From assembly GCA_021813805.1 (NCBI GenBank), contig JAKAJL010000004.1:62001-126000 (forward strand): a DNA stretch of 64,000 bases. The letters are read 5' to 3'. Shown piece after piece: positions 1 to 8,247 of the stretch. Below the pieces are notes generated by a model. It was not told the origin of the DNA. It did no database searches and was given only the letters and a program-made list of their open reading frames with translations. This DNA comes from Pseudomonadota bacterium. GTDB lineage: Bacteria; Pseudomonadota; Alphaproteobacteria; Rhizobiales; Beijerinckiaceae. The translations under genes and the position numbers were made by a program. The number at the start of each line of letters is the position of its first letter. Position 1 is the stretch's first letter.

Positions 1-600
1 GCGGGAAGCAGCGAGTCCCAGCCCGCCGCAAGCCAGCCTTCCGCGCCCGTTCTGACCGGCTTCTGGACCGCTTATAACGACGATGGCAAGCCGGGCGGCG
101 TCTTTTATTTCTACGAGAACAACGGCCTCTACGAGGGCCGGCTGGTCAAGGAGATCGCCTATCCTGGAGACCCGCCGGAAAATCCGCTCTGCACTCGTTG
201 TCCCGGAGAGAAGAAGGACAAGCCGATGCTGGGGCTTGTCATTGTCTGGGGCATGAAGAAGCACGGCGAGGCGAAATATGAGAATGGCCACGTTCTCGAT
301 CCGCGCAACGGATCGGTGTGGAGCGCGCAACTCGAAGTGACGCCGGACAATCAGAAGCTCAATCTGCGCGGCTATCTCGGCACGCCTTTGCTGGGCCAGA
401 CCCGGGTGTGGACCCGCCTGCCCGACGACACCATGGCGTTGGCCGATATCCCGGGCGACCCGATTCCGGGGCTTGTTCCGCCGCCGGCCGCGCCGCTGGC
501 CAAAAAGCACGCGCCGCACCACGCCCCGCACGGCGGCGCGCACGCTTCACCCGACCATCTCGCCCCGGCGCCCCGCGTCGCCACGCCCGACGTCCAATAG
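1..600 (+). CDS. DUF2147 family protein, 3' part (start outside window)
   Basis: The reading frame is open from base 1 and ends at TAG 598-600, so the gene begins before the window. The visible 199 residues match DUF2147: a GFW motif followed by YNDDGKPGGVFYFYE, then a conserved C-x-x-C pair (CTRCPG), a GLVIVWGM segment, and a RGYLGTPLLGQTRVWTR core near residues 122-138. Family members are small exported beta-rich proteins of unknown function. The last ~45 residues are a low-complexity Pro/Ala/His tail (HAPHHAPHGG) that is not part of the domain. The signal peptide expected at the N terminus is not in view. A function beyond the family cannot be given. Confidence 0.85.
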   Translation, partial: AGSSESQPAASQPSAPVLTGFWTAYNDDGKPGGVFYFYENNGLYEGRLVKEIAYPGDPPENPLCTRCPGEKKDKPMLGLVIVWGMKKHGEAKYENGHVLDPRNGSVWSAQLEVTPDNQKLNLRGYLGTPLLGQTRVWTRLPDDTMALADIPGDPIPGLVPPPAAPLAKKHAPHHAPHGGAHASPDHLAPAPRVATPDVQ

Positions 601-616
601 GGCCGCGTCGCCGTTT

Positions 617-1222
617 TCAGGCTCCGATATCGGCGCCTTCGGCAAGCAGCGAGATACGGATCAGTTCAGGCAGGCTCTGCGAGTTGGTCTTGGTCATCAG
701 ATTGGCGCGATGGGACTCCACCGTGCGTACGCTGACGCCGAGTTCATGGGCGATGGTCTTGTTGAGCTTGCCTTGGAGCAGACCTTGGAGGACGTCCCTT
801 TCGCGGGTGGTGAGCTTGTCGAGCTTTTCCCGCGCCGCGACGGCGCTGTCGCCGCCGCTTTTCGCGAGCGCCGCGCGCACGGAGGACACCATCAATTCGT
901 CGTCGAAGGGCTTCTCGATGAAATCGACGGCGCCGAGCTTCATGGCCTTGACGGCTTGCGGCACGTCGGCGAACGCGGTCATCAGCAGGATCGGCTGAGG
1001 CATGCGCCGCTTTTTCATTTCGCCGATCAGCTCAAGCCCGGTCATGCCCGGCATGCGCACGTCGCTGACCACGCAGCCGGCGGACGGCGGGTCGGAGTCG
1101 AGAAAATCCGACGCCGAGCCATAAAGTCTGGTCTCGAACCCGGCGCTTTGCAGAAGCAACGAAAGCGATTCGCCCACCCCCGCGTCGTCCTCGATGATGT
1201 GAACGATCTGGCCAGTGCACAT
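617..1222 (-). CDS. fixJ: FixJ-type response regulator (receiver + LuxR/NarL HTH)
   Basis: 201 residues, close to the ~205 of FixJ. The receiver domain (about 1-125) has the acidic pair E11-D12, phosphoacceptor Asp54 (SDVRMPG) and the switch Lys in FIEKPFDDE. The C-terminal LuxR-type helix-turn-helix (about 135-195) contains LTTRERDVLQGL and VSVRTVESHRANLM. The start is fixed by a strong AAAGGAGG site about 7 bases before ATG 1222-1220; the open frame upstream is an artefact. It lies divergent from the FixL-like kinase at 1483, its expected partner. By homology it would activate fixK/nif-type or microaerobic genes when phosphorylated. The exact regulon here is not visible. Confidence 0.88.
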   Translation of the reverse strand: MCTGQIVHIIEDDAGVGESLSLLLQSAGFETRLYGSASDFLDSDPPSAGCVVSDVRMPGMTGLELIGEMKKRRMPQPILLMTAFADVPQAVKAMKLGAVDFIEKPFDDELMVSSVRAALAKSGGDSAVAAREKLDKLTTRERDVLQGLLQGKLNKTIAHELGVSVRTVESHRANLMTKTNSQSLPELIRISLLAEGADIGA

Positions 1223-1336
1223 AACGCGGCCTCCTTTCCGGCCGATCCGGCTTTGCTCCTTCGCCTCTTGAGCCACGCCGGAGCGGCGCGAGCGTCGATT
1301 TTGAACATAGAATGCATCCAAATTCGAGCGAATGGG

Positions 1337-1350
1337 TTGATCTGAAGCAA
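1337..1350. promoter_or_regulatory. Near-match to a FixK/FNR box between fixJ and fixL
   Basis: The 14 bases TTGATCTGAAGCAA differ at one position from the FNR/FixK consensus TTGAT-N4-ATCAA. The site lies in the 260-base divergent promoter region of the fixJ and fixL genes, 115 bases upstream of the fixJ start codon. FixK feedback on fixLJ-linked genes is known in related bacteria. Its use here is inference from one imperfect match. Confidence 0.35.
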
Positions 1351-1482
1351 AAAAAACGCGCCGCCTTGAGTCGTTGGTCGAGCGGTCGAAAAGGTGTAAA
1401 AGGGTAGGCGGCAAGTTTTGCCCGGCTTTTGCCGGGGTGTTTTGCGTCGGTCGCGAGCCGCCGTGGATGTGAGGGGCAGAGG

Positions 1483-3438
1483 GTGAACATCCGCTCGGAC
1501 GTCGAAAAGGCGCCACGCGCGGTCTCGACGTTCGAGGCGCGCGTGCTGAGCTTTTTCGACGCCATTGCCGCAACTCCGCGTGTCGCGAGGGCGTCTGTCT
1601 CAATTCTGGTCGTCCTCGTTTCGATCGCCCTCGTCGTGACTCTTCCCGCTTCGGTCGCTCATTACGCCTGGCGCGATATCGCTTTCTATTCGGCTGTCGT
1701 GCTGTCGGCCTTGCTGTGCGGCGTGACCGGCGGGGTCGTAGCGGCTGCGGTTTTCCTGCTTTTCGGTCATTTCGGCGCCGCCGCCGAGTTGCTGTCGCGG
1801 CCGGTCCTTCCCATCGTTTACCCGTCGGCCTATTTCGACTTCCTGTTCGATTCCGCGGCTTATATCGCGCTCGCCCGGCTGCCGTTCCTGCTGGTTCGCG
1901 CGCGCCGCGCCGGAGAAACATTGCTGCGCGCCGAGGCCGAGCAGCTTCGCTATTTCGTCGAACAGACGCCGGCGGCCATGGCGATGTTCGACAGCGACTT
2001 TCGCTATCTCGCGACCAGCGCCCGTTGGCGCGAAATTTTCGAGCTCGGTCGCGACATTCTCGGGAAATCCCATTTCGATGTCGCGCCTGGCGCTCCGGAG
2101 GAATGGCGGCAGATTTTCCAACGCGCGCTCGCGGGCGGGAACGTGCGCGCCGAGCAGGATCGCTATGTGCGGGTGGATGGCCGCCATCGTTGGCTCAGGT
2201 GGGAGGCCCAGCCCTGGCGCCTGGGCGATCGCCGCATTGGCGGCGCCGTCATCTTCGTCGAGGACGTCACGGAGCGCGTCAATATCCGGCACAATCTCCA
2301 GAAAAACGAAAAGCGGCTCAAGGCCATTTTCGAAACCGCGATGGACGCCATCGTGACCTTCGGCCGGGACGGGACGATCCGGTCGGCCAATCCCGCCGCG
2401 CGGGAAATTTTCGGCTATGGCGGCGAAGAATTGATCGGACGCGGGGTTGAGACGCTGGCGCAGGAATTCATGGCCGCCCGTCATGATTCTCGCCTCGCCG
2501 AACTCGGCGGCGACGGATGGGCGAGGATCGTGGGACAGCGCCGGGTGGTCAGGGGCCGGCGCAGGGATGGCGAAACCTTCCCGCTGGAGCTGACCCTGAG
2601 CGAGGCGGGCCTCGACGCCGACCAGCTTTTCGTCTGCATCATGCGCGACCTGAGCCCGATCGAGGCGGAGCGGCGGCGCGTGAACCTGCTGCGCGCCGAG
2701 TTGGCCCATGTCAGCCGTCTCAACGATATGGGCGAAATGGTCGCCGGCCTCGCCCACGAGGTCGCCCAGCCCATCGCCTCGATCCGCAACTTCGCCGCCG
2801 CATGGCGCCGGGCGCTGGCGACGGCCGGCAAGCCGCCCGACGCCAATCTGGTCGGCAAGATCGAGGAGCAGGCGAGGCGCGCCAGCGAAATTCTGACGAG
2901 GCTGCGCGGCTTCATCGAGAAGCGGCCGCCGGAACGGCGCGCGGTCGAACTGGCGGCCCTGATCGACGACGCGTTGAAACTTGTGGTCCTGCGTTCCCCG
3001 GCGAAGATCGTCCGAGCGCCGGTCCCAGCCGGCCTCGCCGCCGCCCGCGTCCACGCCGATCCGATCGAAATCGAGCAGGTCCTGGTCAATCTCCTGCGCA
3101 ACGCCGACGATGCGGTGATCGGCTTCGAGGGGGCGAATATCGTTGTCGAAATCGGCGCCGCTGGCCTGGAGCGGGTTCGCATCGCCATAGCCGACAATGG
3201 CGTCGGCGTGCCGGCCGACGTGGCGGCGGAACTGTTCTCGCCTTTTTTCACCACCAAGCACGACGGCATGGGCGTGGGCCTGTCCATCAGCAAGAGCGTC
3301 ATTGAGAGCCATGGCGGGACGATCGCCTACCGCCCGAACGCGCCGCGGGGGTCGATTTTCGAAATCGAACTGCCGCTTTGCGCCGGCGACGGACGCGCCG
3401 ACGACGCGGTTCCGGAGCAAACCGCCACGACGACCTAA
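1483..3438 (+). CDS. fixL: FixL-like haem-PAS sensor histidine kinase, membrane-bound
   Basis: 651 residues from GTG 1483, which has GAGGGG six bases upstream; an ATG at 1429 is possible but lacks such a site. Three hydrophobic segments (about 37-57, 66-95, 115-138) resemble the membrane anchor of Sinorhizobium FixL. Two PAS domains follow (about 155-275 and 287-405). In the second, the FixL haem ligand aligns with His334 (ARHDS) and the distal oxygen-contacting Arg with Arg354, with the same 20-residue spacing. The kinase core has the H-box His425 (LAHEVAQP), N-box (NLLRNADDAV), DNGVGVP, FFTTK and GMGVGLS motifs. Its divergent neighbour is the FixJ-type regulator. The product probably senses oxygen or redox state at the membrane. 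The 3' end overlaps the convergent AsmA gene by four bases. Confidence 0.85.
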   Translation: MNIRSDVEKAPRAVSTFEARVLSFFDAIAATPRVARASVSILVVLVSIALVVTLPASVAHYAWRDIAFYSAVVLSALLCGVTGGVVAAAVFLLFGHFGAAAELLSRPVLPIVYPSAYFDFLFDSAAYIALARLPFLLVRARRAGETLLRAEAEQLRYFVEQTPAAMAMFDSDFRYLATSARWREIFELGRDILGKSHFDVAPGAPEEWRQIFQRALAGGNVRAEQDRYVRVDGRHRWLRWEAQPWRLGDRRIGGAVIFVEDVTERVNIRHNLQKNEKRLKAIFETAMDAIVTFGRDGTIRSANPAAREIFGYGGEELIGRGVETLAQEFMAARHDSRLAELGGDGWARIVGQRRVVRGRRRDGETFPLELTLSEAGLDADQLFVCIMRDLSPIEAERRRVNLLRAELAHVSRLNDMGEMVAGLAHEVAQPIASIRNFAAAWRRALATAGKPPDANLVGKIEEQARRASEILTRLRGFIEKRPPERRAVELAALIDDALKLVVLRSPAKIVRAPVPAGLAAARVHADPIEIEQVLVNLLRNADDAVIGFEGANIVVEIGAAGLERVRIAIADNGVGVPADVAAELFSPFFTTKHDGMGVGLSISKSVIESHGGTIAYRPNAPRGSIFEIELPLCAGDGRADDAVPEQTATTT

Positions 3439-5240
3439 TTCTGCGCCGGCTTCGGCAGGAGAGGCGCCGCGGCGTCCGAGCGCTGGATCAGGCCGAGGGC
3501 GTCGGGCGCAAGAACGGCGTCATCCCAGCCTCCCGACAGGGTGAGGCCGATCTGCAAAGGTTTGGCGTCGGGGTTGGAAGGCGGCGCCACGCGGGTGGCG
3601 ACCGCGTGCAGGTCCAGCGTGCGGTCGGCGAGCTGGGCGCGACCGGAAAAAGCGAGGGCGAGGCCGCCGCCGCGCGCCACGCCCTCCTCGATCTCGACCT
3701 GTCCCTGGACGACGTTGAATTTGGCGCCCAGACGGTCGAAAGCGGTGCGGCCGGAGCGCAATTCAACGCCCGCCGTCAGGGGGTGGCGCTCCATCCGGCG
3801 AAAGGCGAGGCCGAGATCAAGACCGTAAACCTCGCCGTTGGCGACGTTGAAATCGCCACGCGCGTCGAGGTTATCGGCGAGATCGTAAAAGGACTGGCCA
3901 CTGGTCTCGAAACTGACCGAGGCGTCAGCGGTTCCCGAAAGCGTCTGGCGGCGGAACATGTCCCAGAGAAAAACCGCGGCGTCGATCTTGTCGGTCGAGG
4001 CGGATCCGCGCACATCGAGGCTCCCGTCGTTTTCAGCGATGATCGCCCGCGCGTGAATCTGGCCGGAATAGGCCGAAGCCCCTGCGATCGACAGATCGAG
4101 GCGGCCATTCCTGAGGATCGCCGAAACCGCGGCGTTGTCGGCCTGGAACTCGCCAAGGCGCACGCGGTTCGCGGAAAGCCGCAGGTCGAGATCGGCGGCG
4201 GCGAGATCGGAAGGCGGGAAAACGTCGCGGCTCCATTGGCCGTTGAAGGAAGGCGCCGGCGAATCTTCGAACATCGGGTTCAGATCGACGTCGGCGCCGG
4301 CGAGCGTGGCGGAAATCAGCGGACGAGGCGTATCGAGGCGCACCGAGGCCGCGCCTTCGAGGGCGTTCCCGTCGATCGAGATCGAAAGTTGGGAAAAGGA
4401 CAGCGCGCTGGGGTCGATCGAGGCTTCGCCTTTCACCGTCGCGTCGCGATAGCGTCCGGGCAAGGGGATGGTCAGGCCGAACCAGCCCGCGGCCTGGCGC
4501 AGCGAAGGCGCGAGACCGGCGACCTGCCCATGGAAATGCGGCTGGGGCCGCAGCGCGAAGCCGCCGTTGAGCCTGAGCTGGAAATCCTCGCCGCGAAGGC
4601 GCAGGTTGATCTGGCTTTCGCCGCCGCTGCGCAGGTCGCCGGATCTGGCGACCCACAAAGCGAATTGGGTCGCGGAATCGCCATCGTCGAGGACGGGCAG
4701 GACACAGCGCCCGATCAGCGAGATCGGCGCGCTGTCGCGCCCTATGTCGAGCCGCGCGTCGCATTTTTCAGCGAAAGGCCTGGTTTCGCCGTCTGGGAGT
4801 TTCAGCACGGCCTTGGCGTTGGTCGCCCGGACCTCGTCAGGCGCCGCGTCCGCGCGGGGCGTGACGGCGCCGGCCGCGTCGCTGAGCCGCGCACGCGCGG
4901 GATCGATGGCGATCACGGCGTCGGCGAGCGTCGCGCGCGCAAGATTGAGGCGGCCGGTGAAAAGCCCGGAAAAGCCGAGATCGACCTTCAGGCTGGAGGC
5001 CGTGACCTTCGCGGCGCCGCCACGATAGTCGAGATTGACGTCGTAGATGCGGATATGCGGGCGGGGCAGAACGGCGAAGACCGAGCGGCCATGAGAGGTT
5101 AGGCGCAGATCGGATACGGATCTGACGCCCTTCTCGATGGCGTCGATCTGGGCTTGCTGCGACACCGTCCACGGCGCGGCGGCGAGCGCGACGACCACGC
5201 CGGCGCCCGCAGCGAGGACCCACTTGAGCTTGTGTTTCAT
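3435..5240 (-). CDS. AsmA-family protein
   Basis: 601 residues. An N-terminal hydrophobic segment (about 6-24, WVLAAGAGVVVALAAAPW) anchors a long beta-rich periplasmic region. The C-terminal half has the AsmA signature region of repeated short strands (for example GVELRSGRTAFDRLGAKFNV and GRAQLADRTLDLHAVATR). AsmA-like proteins belong to the group of bridge-like lipid transport proteins that affect outer-membrane composition. The start ATG 5240 is the first in-frame start and precedes the membrane segment directly. It stands alone, convergent with fixL (4-base overlap). No substrate can be inferred. Confidence 0.8.
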   Translation of the reverse strand: MKHKLKWVLAAGAGVVVALAAAPWTVSQQAQIDAIEKGVRSVSDLRLTSHGRSVFAVLPRPHIRIYDVNLDYRGGAAKVTASSLKVDLGFSGLFTGRLNLARATLADAVIAIDPARARLSDAAGAVTPRADAAPDEVRATNAKAVLKLPDGETRPFAEKCDARLDIGRDSAPISLIGRCVLPVLDDGDSATQFALWVARSGDLRSGGESQINLRLRGEDFQLRLNGGFALRPQPHFHGQVAGLAPSLRQAAGWFGLTIPLPGRYRDATVKGEASIDPSALSFSQLSISIDGNALEGAASVRLDTPRPLISATLAGADVDLNPMFEDSPAPSFNGQWSRDVFPPSDLAAADLDLRLSANRVRLGEFQADNAAVSAILRNGRLDLSIAGASAYSGQIHARAIIAENDGSLDVRGSASTDKIDAAVFLWDMFRRQTLSGTADASVSFETSGQSFYDLADNLDARGDFNVANGEVYGLDLGLAFRRMERHPLTAGVELRSGRTAFDRLGAKFNVVQGQVEIEEGVARGGGLALAFSGRAQLADRTLDLHAVATRVAPPSNPDAKPLQIGLTLSGGWDDAVLAPDALGLIQRSDAAAPLLPKPAQN

Positions 5241-5286
5241 GTCCGGAGAATAGCTGTCTGCATCATCGGGGCAAACAGCAAAACTT

Positions 5287-6435
5287 TCAGGCGGAATTTG
5301 GCCGCCACGCGGCGGCTTGCGCCATTTCCTTGTCCACGATGGCTTTGAAGCGCGCGCGGAAGGCCTCGCGCGAGAAACGCTCGGCGTTGGCGCGGCAGGC
5401 CTGTGGCGTGAAACGCGCCGCTTCCGCTTCGAAACGCCGGACCGCCGCGACGATCGCCTCCTCGCTCTGGCGGTCGAAAAACAGGCCGGTCGGCCTGTCG
5501 CTCTCGGGGGGCGCGACCGTTTCCAGGGCGCCGCCGCGCCCGAAGGCGATCACCGGGGCCCCGCAGGCCTGCGCCTCGACCGGCATGATGCCGAAATCCT
5601 CCTCTGCCGCGAAAACGAAGGCTTTGGCGCGGCGCATGAAAGCGCGCAAGGCGCCGTCGTCCTGATAGCCGAGCACCTCGATATTGGCGGCGGTGCCCGC
5701 GATGCGTCGCACCAGCGGCAGTTCCGGGCCATCGCCGATGACGACGAGCTTCCTGTCCGGCATGAGGGCGAAAGCGCTGGCGATCAGCGACATGCGCTTG
5801 TAGGGCGTCATGCGCGAGGCGGCGAGATAGAAGTCCTCGCGCTCGGCCGAAAAAGGCATGGCGGCGATGTCCACGGGCGGGAACACCACCTCCGCCTCGC
5901 GGCGATAGACCTTGGCGATGCGCCGCGCGATATAGGCCGAATTGGCCACCATGCGGTCGGGGCCGTTGGCGGTGCGCATGTCCCAGATACGCAGGTAATG
6001 CAGCAGGACGCGCGCCAGCGCCGAGCGCAGCCCGCGCGTGAGCCCGGATTCCGCGAGATAGGTGTGCTGCAGGTCCCAGGCGTAGCGCATCGGCGAATGG
6101 ATGTAGGAAACATGAACCTGGTTCGGTCCGGTGATCACGCCCTTGGCGACCGCATGGGAGGAGGAAATAACCAGATCGTAACCGGAAACGTCGAATTGCT
6201 CGATCGCCATCGGCATCAGGGGCATGAAGGCGCGATGTTTGGTTCGCGCGCCCCAGAGATGCTGAAGGAAGGAGGTGGTGACTTTACGGCCCCGGATCAT
6301 GCTGTCCTGGCCGGGCGGCAGGGCGCAGATCAGCGTGAAGAGATCGGCGTCCGGATAAAGCCCGAGGATTTCCTCGACGACCTTTTCCGAGCCCGCGCGC
6401 GTCACCAGCCATTCGTGAACGATTGCGACCTTCAT
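5287..6435 (-). CDS. Glycosyltransferase family 4
   Basis: 382 residues from ATG 6435; a much longer open frame upstream is read-through over other genes. The N terminus (KVAIVHEWLVTRAGSEKVVEEI) and the C-terminal EDFGIMPVEAQACG region, with the E-x7-E motif of retaining GT-B enzymes, place it in GT4. The middle includes a loop (SRMTPYKRM) typical of the nucleotide-sugar domain. It probably transfers a hexose or similar sugar from an NDP-sugar to a lipid-linked glycan on the cytoplasmic face. It is the outermost member of the exopolysaccharide locus that continues to 18.6 kb. Donor and acceptor cannot be told. Confidence 0.85.
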   Translation of the reverse strand: MKVAIVHEWLVTRAGSEKVVEEILGLYPDADLFTLICALPPGQDSMIRGRKVTTSFLQHLWGARTKHRAFMPLMPMAIEQFDVSGYDLVISSSHAVAKGVITGPNQVHVSYIHSPMRYAWDLQHTYLAESGLTRGLRSALARVLLHYLRIWDMRTANGPDRMVANSAYIARRIAKVYRREAEVVFPPVDIAAMPFSAEREDFYLAASRMTPYKRMSLIASAFALMPDRKLVVIGDGPELPLVRRIAGTAANIEVLGYQDDGALRAFMRRAKAFVFAAEEDFGIMPVEAQACGAPVIAFGRGGALETVAPPESDRPTGLFFDRQSEEAIVAAVRRFEAEAARFTPQACRANAERFSREAFRARFKAIVDKEMAQAAAWRPNSA

Positions 6436-6485
6436 CCCAGACCCGCGCGCCAAAATCGTGTCGCAGCATAGGGAAGCGGCGTTAA

Positions 6486-6866
6486 TTAAGGGTAGCCCCG
6501 GAACAGGTCGGCGAGGCCGGCGACGCTGGCGATCAGCCAGCCGAGGATCATGGCCGTTCCCCCGGCAGGGGCGGCAAACGGGAAGAGGCGGGCGCCGCGC
6601 AGGGTCAGCCGCGCGACATCGGCGGAAAACAGGGCGGCGCCCAAAGCGGTGGCCAGGGCGGCGGCGAGCCAGAGCCGCCCGCCCGCCGAGCTTTCCCGCG
6701 CGCGGGCCGTCAGGCCGGGCAAAGCGGCGGCGTGGACGAGCAGGACGAGCGCGACCGAGCGCAGGCTTTCGCCGCCTGGCATATGGGCGGCCGCCGCGGC
6801 GGCGGCGACGCCGCAGGCTCCGAGGAGTCCGGCCCAGGCGTTGAGCGCGTCGAGGGTTTTTCTCAT
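6486..6866 (-). CDS. DUF423 family small membrane protein
   Basis: 126 residues. Four hydrophobic segments (about 8-28, 38-54, 64-84, 99-120) and the pattern GLLGACGVAAAAAAAH near the N terminus, followed by a central ALFSADVARLTL, match DUF423 (YgdD/TMEM256-like) proteins. Function is unknown. It lies 50 bases upstream of, and in line with, the GT4 gene ending at 5287, and is divergent from the next glycosyltransferase with a 70-base gap. The link to polysaccharide synthesis is positional only. Confidence 0.75.
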   Translation of the reverse strand: MRKTLDALNAWAGLLGACGVAAAAAAAHMPGGESLRSVALVLLVHAAALPGLTARARESSAGGRLWLAAALATALGAALFSADVARLTLRGARLFPFAAPAGGTAMILGWLIASVAGLADLFRGYP

Positions 6867-6936
6867 GTCCCGTCAGTCTTCCGAAAGGTTTTTCGCGCCA
6901 AACTCGCACCGTCGTTTTCCAAGTCGAGACGCATTC

Positions 6937-8247
6937 ATGAGCGCAAAAGGGCCGGGCGGCAATATTGTCATCGCGATCGATCACGCCTCGATCACCGGCG
7001 GGCAGGCCAAGGTGGCGCTGGAGAGCGCGCTCGGGCTGAAGGAAGCCGGCTACAATCCGATCGTTTTCGCCGCCGCCGCGCCGGTCGATCCGCGCCTTGC
7101 CGGGGCGGGGATCGAGGTCGTCTGCCTCGGTCAGGCCGACCTGCTCGGCAATTCCTCGAAGGCCGTCGCCGCCGTGCAGGGAACCTGGAATTTCCTGGCC
7201 GAGGCCGAAATGCGCAAGCTGCTGGCCCGCCTCCCGCGCGAAAAAACGATCGTCCATGTTCACGGCTGGGCCAAGGCGCTTTCGGCTTCGATCGCCCGGC
7301 CGATCCGGCAATCGGGCCTGCCGGCCGTCTATACGATGCATGAATATTTCATGTTTTGCCCCAATGGCGGCTTCTACAACTACCAGAAGAACCATGTCTG
7401 CAAGCTGGCGCCGCTCTCGGCGGCCTGCTGGGCGACTCATTGCGATTCCCGCACTTATCCGCGAAAGGTCTGGCGCAGCCTGCGCCAGACGGTGATGGAG
7501 CGCGCCGCCCGCCTGCCGCAAATCTTTGACGACTTCATCCTGATTTCGCGTTTCCAGGCCGGCGTGGTCGAACATCGGCTGCCGAAAGGCGCGCGGGTCC
7601 ATCCGGTCTCCAATCCGATCGACTGCGACGACCTCGGCCGCAAGCCGGAACCTGCGCGCGGGGATTTCCTGTTCGTCGGCCGGATGTCGACGGAAAAGGG
7701 CCCCCAGCTGTTCGCCGAGGCAGCGCGCCGCGCGGGGGTGATCCCCGTCTTCGCCGGCGATGGGCCGGCGGCGGCGGCTTTGCGCGAGGCCTATCCCGAG
7801 GCGCGGCTGCTGGGCTGGAAATCGCCGGACGAGGTCAAGCGCCTGATGCGCGCCGCCCGCGTCCTGGTCTTTCCCTCGCTGTGGTTCGAGGGTCAGCCGC
7901 TCACGGTGCTGGAGGCCAAGGCCATGGGCACGCCGATCGTCGTCTCGGACGGCTGCGCCGGGCGCGAGGAGGTGGAGAACGGCGTCAGCGGCCTGTGGTT
8001 CGAAAGCGCCAACGCCGATTCGCTCGCTCAAGCCCTGGTCAGGGCCAGGGACGACGCTCTGGTCGCCTCGATGTCCAACGCCTGTTACGACGCCTTCTGG
8101 GCCGATCCGCCGACGCTGGCGCGCCATGTCGAGCGGCTCGGCGCGGTCTATGCGGAAATTCTGGCGCGTCGCGGCGTGGCGGCGGAAAGCGCCGCTCTCA
8201 ATTCCGGGCCCGATCGAGATTCCATTCCCGCTGCGGCGCGGGCCTGA
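6937..8247 (+). CDS. Glycosyltransferase family 4
   Basis: 436 residues from ATG 6937 (MSAKGPGGNIVIAIDHAS). The in-frame extension to 6550 is antisense to the DUF423 gene and is rejected. The N-terminal GT-B domain carries VHVHGWAKALSASIA and MHEYFMFCPNGG. The C-terminal domain has FLFVGRMSTEKGPQLFAEA and the SLWFEGQPLTVLEAKAMG E-x7-E motif. It is the only plus-strand gene in this half of the exopolysaccharide locus, and its last 50 bases overlap the convergent acyltransferase gene, so both C termini are encoded in the same DNA. Confidence 0.85.
   Translation: MSAKGPGGNIVIAIDHASITGGQAKVALESALGLKEAGYNPIVFAAAAPVDPRLAGAGIEVVCLGQADLLGNSSKAVAAVQGTWNFLAEAEMRKLLARLPREKTIVHVHGWAKALSASIARPIRQSGLPAVYTMHEYFMFCPNGGFYNYQKNHVCKLAPLSAACWATHCDSRTYPRKVWRSLRQTVMERAARLPQIFDDFILISRFQAGVVEHRLPKGARVHPVSNPIDCDDLGRKPEPARGDFLFVGRMSTEKGPQLFAEAARRAGVIPVFAGDGPAAAALREAYPEARLLGWKSPDEVKRLMRAARVLVFPSLWFEGQPLTVLEAKAMGTPIVVSDGCAGREEVENGVSGLWFESANADSLAQALVRARDDALVASMSNACYDAFWADPPTLARHVERLGAVYAEILARRGVAAESAALNSGPDRDSIPAAARA

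Noticed and set aside
6550-6936. N-terminal extension of the plus-strand glycosyltransferase
   Set aside because: It is antisense to the DUF423 gene and lacks GT-B features; the family start fits ATG 6937.
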